From positions 377,001 through 441,000 of the forward strand of contig CAJNDS010002101.1 of NCBI GenBank assembly GCA_905221605.1: a DNA stretch of 64,000 nt, in the 5' to 3' direction. Each line of letters begins with the position of its first letter. The first letter of the stretch is position 1. The notes under the pieces are model-generated. The model had not been told where the DNA came from and did no database searches. It worked only from the letters and a program-made list of their open reading frames with translations. Shown one piece after another: positions 60,595-64,000 of the stretch. The translations under genes and the position numbers were made by a program. The stretch is from Symbiodinium natans (lineage: Eukaryota > Sar > Dinophyceae > Suessiales > Symbiodiniaceae).

Positions 60595-60674
60595 CAACAC
60601 AACACTTGCCCTGCTTTATGCGGTTCGACTCAGGCCGATCGGAGCAGGAGATGAATTCCCACCTCCGCGATGGG
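60595..60674 (-). CDS. Exon, unknown protein
   Basis: It reads PSRRWEFISCSDRPESNRIK and then QGKCCV, phase 2 to 1. The acceptor is ACCCCAG and the donor TTG/gtttag. Confidence 0.6.
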
Positions 60675-61019
60675 CTGGGGTTTAGGGCTTAGGGCTTAGG
60701 GCTTAGGGCTTAGGGTTTAGGGTTTAGGGTTTAGGGTTTAGGGTTTAGGGTTTAGGCTTTTAGGGTTTAGGGTTTAGGGTTGAGGGTTGAGGGTTGAGGG
60801 TTGAGGGTTGCGGGTTGAGGGTTTAGGGTTTAGGGTTCCCTAAACTCCTTCCTGATGGCCCTCGGCCCCCAACCCCCGTTCAATGGGGTCTGTACGTTCC
60901 TCAATATCCTACGCCCTACGCAAAGGTGCCCCTTTTTTTCAGGCTGCTCGTCTGAGCTCCGCAGTGGAACCTGTTGTGGAGCTTTTCCAAGTTTTTACTT
61001 CAGAACGCGGGATGGTGTA

Positions 61020-61120
61020 CCCAAAGAGCCCAAAATTGCTTATTTAAGGAATATACCTTAAATTAAGGATCCCTATATGATTTAAGGTATATTCCTTTAA
61101 GCGATATTGGGCTCTTTGGG
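61020..61120. mobile_element. Palindromic element, family A
   Basis: GTACCCAAAGAGCCC ... GGGCTCTTTGGGTAC, 101 bp, with a possible GTAC duplication at both borders. The flanking islands (60860-61015 and 61125-61265) look coding, but strand and borders are ambiguous. Confidence 0.75.
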
Positions 61121-61269
61121 TACGTGCCGATAGAGCATCACCAGCAGCTGTGGTCTTTGTGGGTCTTCCTCCAAGGCCGTGTACAGTGCTTCCGCTAGTG
61201 ATCCCTACGTGAGTGCCCCCGTGCTGGCGGGCTGCTCCTTCGCTGGTGGCTGCGCCGCCCAAAAACCAC

Positions 61270-61345
61270 CACGAACCCTAAACCCTAAACCCTAAACCCT
61301 AAACCCTAAACCCTAAACCCTAAACCCTAACCCCTAAACCCTAAA
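61270..61345. repeat. Interstitial CCCTAAA array
   Basis: About 10 units, the last ones CCCCTAAA. Confidence 0.95.
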
Positions 61346-61506
61346 CCCTGAACCCCTAACTACACCATGGAGTTTGACGCTCTTGATGTACGCACCTCGT
61401 ACACCGGCATGCTGCGGGCTTTGTGACGGTGCTGCCGTAAAAAAATAATTGTGAAGAAGGGTGCTGGGCGTCCCAAATCCTAATCCTACATGACCCTGAG
61501 CCCCTA

Positions 61507-61645
61507 CATCCTAAACCCTAAACCCTAAACCCTAAACCCTAAACCCTAAACCCCAACCCTAAACCCTAAACCCTAAACCCTAAACCCTAAACCCTAAACC
61601 CTAAACCCTAAACTAAACCCTAAACCCGAAACCCTAAACCCTAAA
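61507..61645. repeat. Long CCCTAAA array
   Basis: About 19 units with two single-unit deletions, ending at the donor of the exon at 61647-61687. Confidence 0.97.
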
Positions 61646-61646
61646 C

Positions 61647-61687
61647 CTCCCAGCCTCTGAGGAGACGAGATCGCTCATCTCCCCTAC
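61647..61687 (-). CDS. Exon, unknown protein
   Basis: It reads VGEMSDLVSSEAG. Phase 0 to 2, following 62041-62118. The donor is GAG/gtttag and the acceptor GACGCACAG. Confidence 0.6.
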
Positions 61688-61719
61688 CTGTGCGTCGGGG
61701 AGTTGGCTTCAGGGTCGGG

Positions 61720-61935
61720 TTTAGGGTTTAGGGTTTATTGGGTCTAGGGTTTAGGGTTTGGTTTTGGGCTTTGGGTTTAGGGTTTAGGGTTTATTGGGTC
61801 TAGGGTCTAGGGTTTGGTTTGGGGCTTAGGGTTTAGGGTTTAGGGTTTGGTTTTGGGTTTTGGGTTTAGGGTTTAGGGTTTATTGGGTCTAGGGTCTAGG
61901 GTTTGGTTTGGGGCTTAGGGTTTAGGGTTTCGGGT
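61720..61935. repeat. Higher-order telomere-like repeat
   Basis: A unit of about 70 bp (GGGTTTATTGGGTCTAGGGT followed by TTTGGTTTTGGGCTTTGGG-type units) is repeated about three times. Confidence 0.85.
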
Positions 61936-62040
61936 TTCGGGCTCCGAAAGCCCCGTGACGAGGACTTGGCGTGTTGAGTTGCTGCCCAAAAACCAGCGTG
62001 CGTAGGGCTAAGGGAGAAGAAAGAAAGCTCCATCCGCAAC

Positions 62041-62118
62041 CGTGATGTCAGCAAGGAATCGCCGCCCTGACAACGCGCACCCCTCATGTTGACCCTCCCC
62101 CCTCCCCTTCCCGCCCTC
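62041..62118 (-). CDS. Exon, unknown protein
   Basis: 26 codons: EGGKGRGEGQHEGCALSGRR and then FLADIT, phase 0 to 0, agreeing on both sides. The acceptor is TTCTTTCGCAG and the donor ACG/gttgcg. Confidence 0.6.
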
Positions 62119-62323
62119 CTGCGAAAGAACAAGAAGCAAACTTTGAATCTAGAATAGACGATGGCGAATGTAGTGGTGGGTGGGCAGGGTGGGTGGGTGA
62201 GTGGCAGTTAACGCCCAAACCCTAAACCCTAAACCCTCAACCCGAAGCCCTAAGCCCTAAGCCCTAAACCCTAAACTGAACGGCAACTGCCCCAAGCCCT
62301 CAACTCCACCAGAATCGTGTCAC

Positions 62324-62369
62324 CTCTAGTTCGAAGGCAGCTCGCAGAACCGGCGCCGGAACGGCGGCC
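62324..62369 (-). CDS. Exon, unknown protein
   Basis: It reads AAVPAPVLRAAFELE. Phase 2 to 0, following 63303-63356. The donor is GAG/gtgaca and the acceptor CTTCTTCTAG. Confidence 0.6.
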
Positions 62370-62399
62370 CTAGAAGAAGTGAAGGTTTAGGGTTCAGGG

Positions 62400-62690
62400 T
62401 ATAAAGGGTTTAAAGGGTTTAGGGTTGAGGGCTTAGGGTTTATAGGGTTTAGGTTTGGGGTTTAGGGCTTTAAAATTAAGGGTTTGGGGTTTGCAGGGCG
62501 TGTAGGGTTTGCAGGGTTGCAGGGTTTATAGGGCTTGTCGGGTATATGGGGCTTGTAGGGTTTAGAGTTTGGGGTTCGGTAGGGTGTAAGCTGCAGGGTT
62601 TGGAGTTTAAGGTTTAGTCTGGAGTTTAGGGTCTAAAATGAAGGGTTTGGAGTTTAGGGTTCAGGGTTTAGGTTTTAGCAGTTTAGAGGG
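62400..62690. repeat. Degenerate GGGTTTA / GGGTTTG region
   Basis: Loosely related heptamers (AGGGTTTAT, AGGGTTTGC, TGGAGTTTA). No coding signal. Confidence 0.7.
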
Positions 62691-62694
62691 TTGG

Positions 62695-62770
62695 GATTCA
62701 TACTTCGGATCCCTTTGAATCCCTTTAACACAAGGGTAGGGGACCATACAAAGGCCCATGGTTCCAACCT
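62695..62770. mobile_element. Family G element, right part only
   Basis: TTCATACTTCGGATCCCTTT ... CATACAAAGGCCCATGGTTC. No left arm was found. Confidence 0.5.
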
Positions 62771-63148
62771 GTAAACGGTTTAGGGTTTAAGGCTTCAGGC
62801 TTGCGGCTTGGGGGGTTTGGGACAGCTTGGGCCACTCTCTAGGCCATATGGCATTTGCGGGAGTTGCGAGGGCGTAGGCCATAAACCTGCAACGAACCTT
62901 TAAACCCTCAACCCGACAGCCCTAGACTTAAACCCTGAACCCCACCCAAAAATCCTATAACCCCAACCCTAGAGCCTATGACCTTAGACCCTAAACCCCC
63001 AACTCTATAACCCTAGACACTACACCCCTCAACCCTAGGCCTTAAACCCTGAAACCCTTTCGCCCTAAATCCTAAACCCTAAACTCCTAAACCCTAGACG
63101 CCTAAACCCTAGACGCCTAAACCCCAGACGCCCAAACTCTAAACTTAA

Positions 63149-63254
63149 CCTACCTCTGGAGTAGACCCAGAAAAAAAGTATGTACTTTTTAGGTATAAGT
63201 AGCTATAATGGGAACCCAAACCATTAAAAAAGTATTAAAGTATAGTACTCCAAA
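63149..63254. mobile_element. TIR element, family C
   Basis: CCTACCTCTGGAGTAGACCC ... AGTATAGTACTCCAAA. A CCCTAAA array begins exactly at its right end. Confidence 0.7.
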
Positions 63255-63302
63255 CCCTAAACCCTAAACCCTAAACCCTAAACCCTAAACCCTAAATTAA
63301 AC

Positions 63303-63356
63303 CTTTTGCGCACGACGGCCTCACCATCTTGCCATTGGCTCGCTGGGAGTCCACGC
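63303..63356 (-). CDS. Exon, unknown protein
   Basis: It reads GLPASQWQDGEAVVRK across the junction. Phase 2 to 2, following 63854-63945. The donor is AAAG/gtttaa. Confidence 0.55.
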
Positions 63357-63476
63357 CTGGCGTCCGATTTAAGGGGTTCGAGGGCTTTCCCATGAATTCC
63401 TAGGCCTTCAACAAGCTGAGGGTTTAGGGTTTAGGGCTTAGGGCTTAGGGTTTAGGGTTTAGGGTTCGGGGGCTTT

Positions 63477-63627
63477 CCCAAAGAGCCCAATATTGCTTAG
63501 TTTAAGGAATATTCCTTAAATCATATAGGGATCTTGCTTAATTTAAGGAATATTCCCTAAATCATATAGGGATCCTTAATATGACTTAAGGTATATGCCT
63601 TAATTAAGCAATATTGGGCTCTTTGGG
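63477..63627. mobile_element. Family A element with duplicated left arm
   Basis: CCCAAAGAGCCCAATATTGC ... GCAATATTGGGCTCTTTGGG, 151 bp. The arm segment TTGCTTAGTTTAAGGAATAT is repeated once about 46 bp on. Confidence 0.75.
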
Positions 63628-63853
63628 CTTTAGCCGTTCAGCAGTTTAGGCTTAGGGTTGAACTAGGGCGTGGGGGTTCTAGGGCCTATAGGGCTTAGGG
63701 TTTATAGGGTTTCGGGCTTTAGGGATTTTAGGGGTTCAGAGGTTTTTGGGGTTGAGAGTATCCGAGTGCTGTTCGAGGCATTTGCAGGCACAAAAGCGAA
63801 TCTGTCGGTAAACCCTAAACCCTAAACCCTAAACCCTAAACCGCCAGCATGAC

Positions 63854-63945
63854 CTGCGAGTCATTGCTCGGCCTAATCGTCTCTTTGGGCTCAGCCGCGC
63901 ATTCTCCTCCAGCTTGTTGGCCGGGATCGGGTCGTGCATCTGCGC
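63854..63945 (-). CDS. Exon, basic
   Basis: It reads AQMHDPIPANKLEENARLSP and then KRRLGRAMTR, leaving in phase 2. The donor is CAG/gtcatg. This is the most upstream exon seen in the window. Confidence 0.6.
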
Positions 63946-64000
63946 CTGAACCCTAAACCCAAAACCCTAAACCCTAAACCCTAAACCCTACACCCTAAAC

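Larger units (their letters stand above)
582..63945 (-). other. Candidate multi-exon gene or genes, minus strand
   Basis: Some 120 short GC-rich islands translate without stops on the minus strand. They sit between AG acceptors and GT/GC/GA donors, and many neighbours agree in reading phase. No clear start codon, poly(A) signal or gene boundary was found, so the number of genes is unknown. GC-rich islands are sometimes open on the plus strand too, so single exons can be misassigned. The strongest are 18240-18396, 16658-16845, 6035-6214, 38267-38436 and 53140-53256, which are long, free of stops and phase-consistent. Confidence 0.6.

Noticed and set aside
60855-61061. Plus-strand exon AARLSSAVEPVVELFQVFTS
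   Set aside because: It has a good acceptor, but the minus strand (SSDEQPEKKGHLCVGRRILR) is equally open. Strand could not be decided, so it is not annotated.
1-64000. A chromosome end (true telomere)
   Set aside because: Arrays are short, occur in both orientations throughout and alternate with coding islands. No terminal array of one orientation is present.
1-64000. Dinoflagellate spliced-leader sequence or relict
   Set aside because: I looked for CCATTTTGGCTCAAG and its complement by eye and saw none. A computed search would settle it.

Overview
This looks like about 64 kb of nuclear DNA from a dinoflagellate, or less likely a related alveolate. Hundreds of copies of the telomere-type heptamer TTTAGGG / CCCTAAA are scattered through it. 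Between them lie short GC-rich coding islands with splice-like borders, and many donors appear to be GC or GA rather than GT, as is known for dinoflagellates. One island encodes a cytosine-5 DNA methyltransferase catalytic segment. Eimeria and its relatives also carry interspersed AAACCCT repeats, so the taxon is an inference. No rRNA, tRNA, CRISPR array, bacterial operon or spliced-leader copy was recognised.

Layout: no long intact ORF exists. Instead the window reads as a string of exons of roughly 20-320 bp, nearly all best read on the minus strand (transcription from about 63.9 kb towards 0.6 kb). They are separated by introns of mostly 100-1500 bp. I chained them by hand, using AG acceptors, GT/GC/GA donors and reading-phase continuity. 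Phase means the number of codon bases already supplied by the upstream exon, so '1 to 0' means the exon enters in phase 1 and leaves in phase 0. Long stretches chain without a break in phase, for example 63.9-61.6, 60.7-59.0, 56.3-54.1, 47.5-47.0, 39.3-38.1, 22.8-21.7, 18.4-17.4 and 10.5-9.9 kb. I cannot say whether this is one very large gene or several. The protein is mostly unrecognised. Recognisable parts are the methyltransferase core (about 44.2-45.6 kb), an EF-hand-like loop (1.3 kb), a polyalanine exon (10.1 kb), a Gly/Arg/Glu decapeptide-repeat exon (38.6 kb) and a Ser-rich linker (6.1 kb).

Introns: on the plus strand the usual pattern is CCCTAAA repeats on the left of an exon and TTTAGGG repeats on its right. 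In transcript sense, most introns therefore begin near GTTTAGGG... and end near ...CCCTAAA...AG. Their two ends are complementary and could pair. Inside the introns lie about ten families of short terminal-inverted-repeat elements (MITE-like, about 80-180 bp). Several are nested, halved or interrupted by telomere-like arrays.

Sequence state: several of the longer exons are broken by apparent one-base indels (about 4.96, 42.0, 44.6 and 44.87 kb). This points either to uncorrected long-read assembly or to decayed copies. All exon calls are hand translations and need transcript support.
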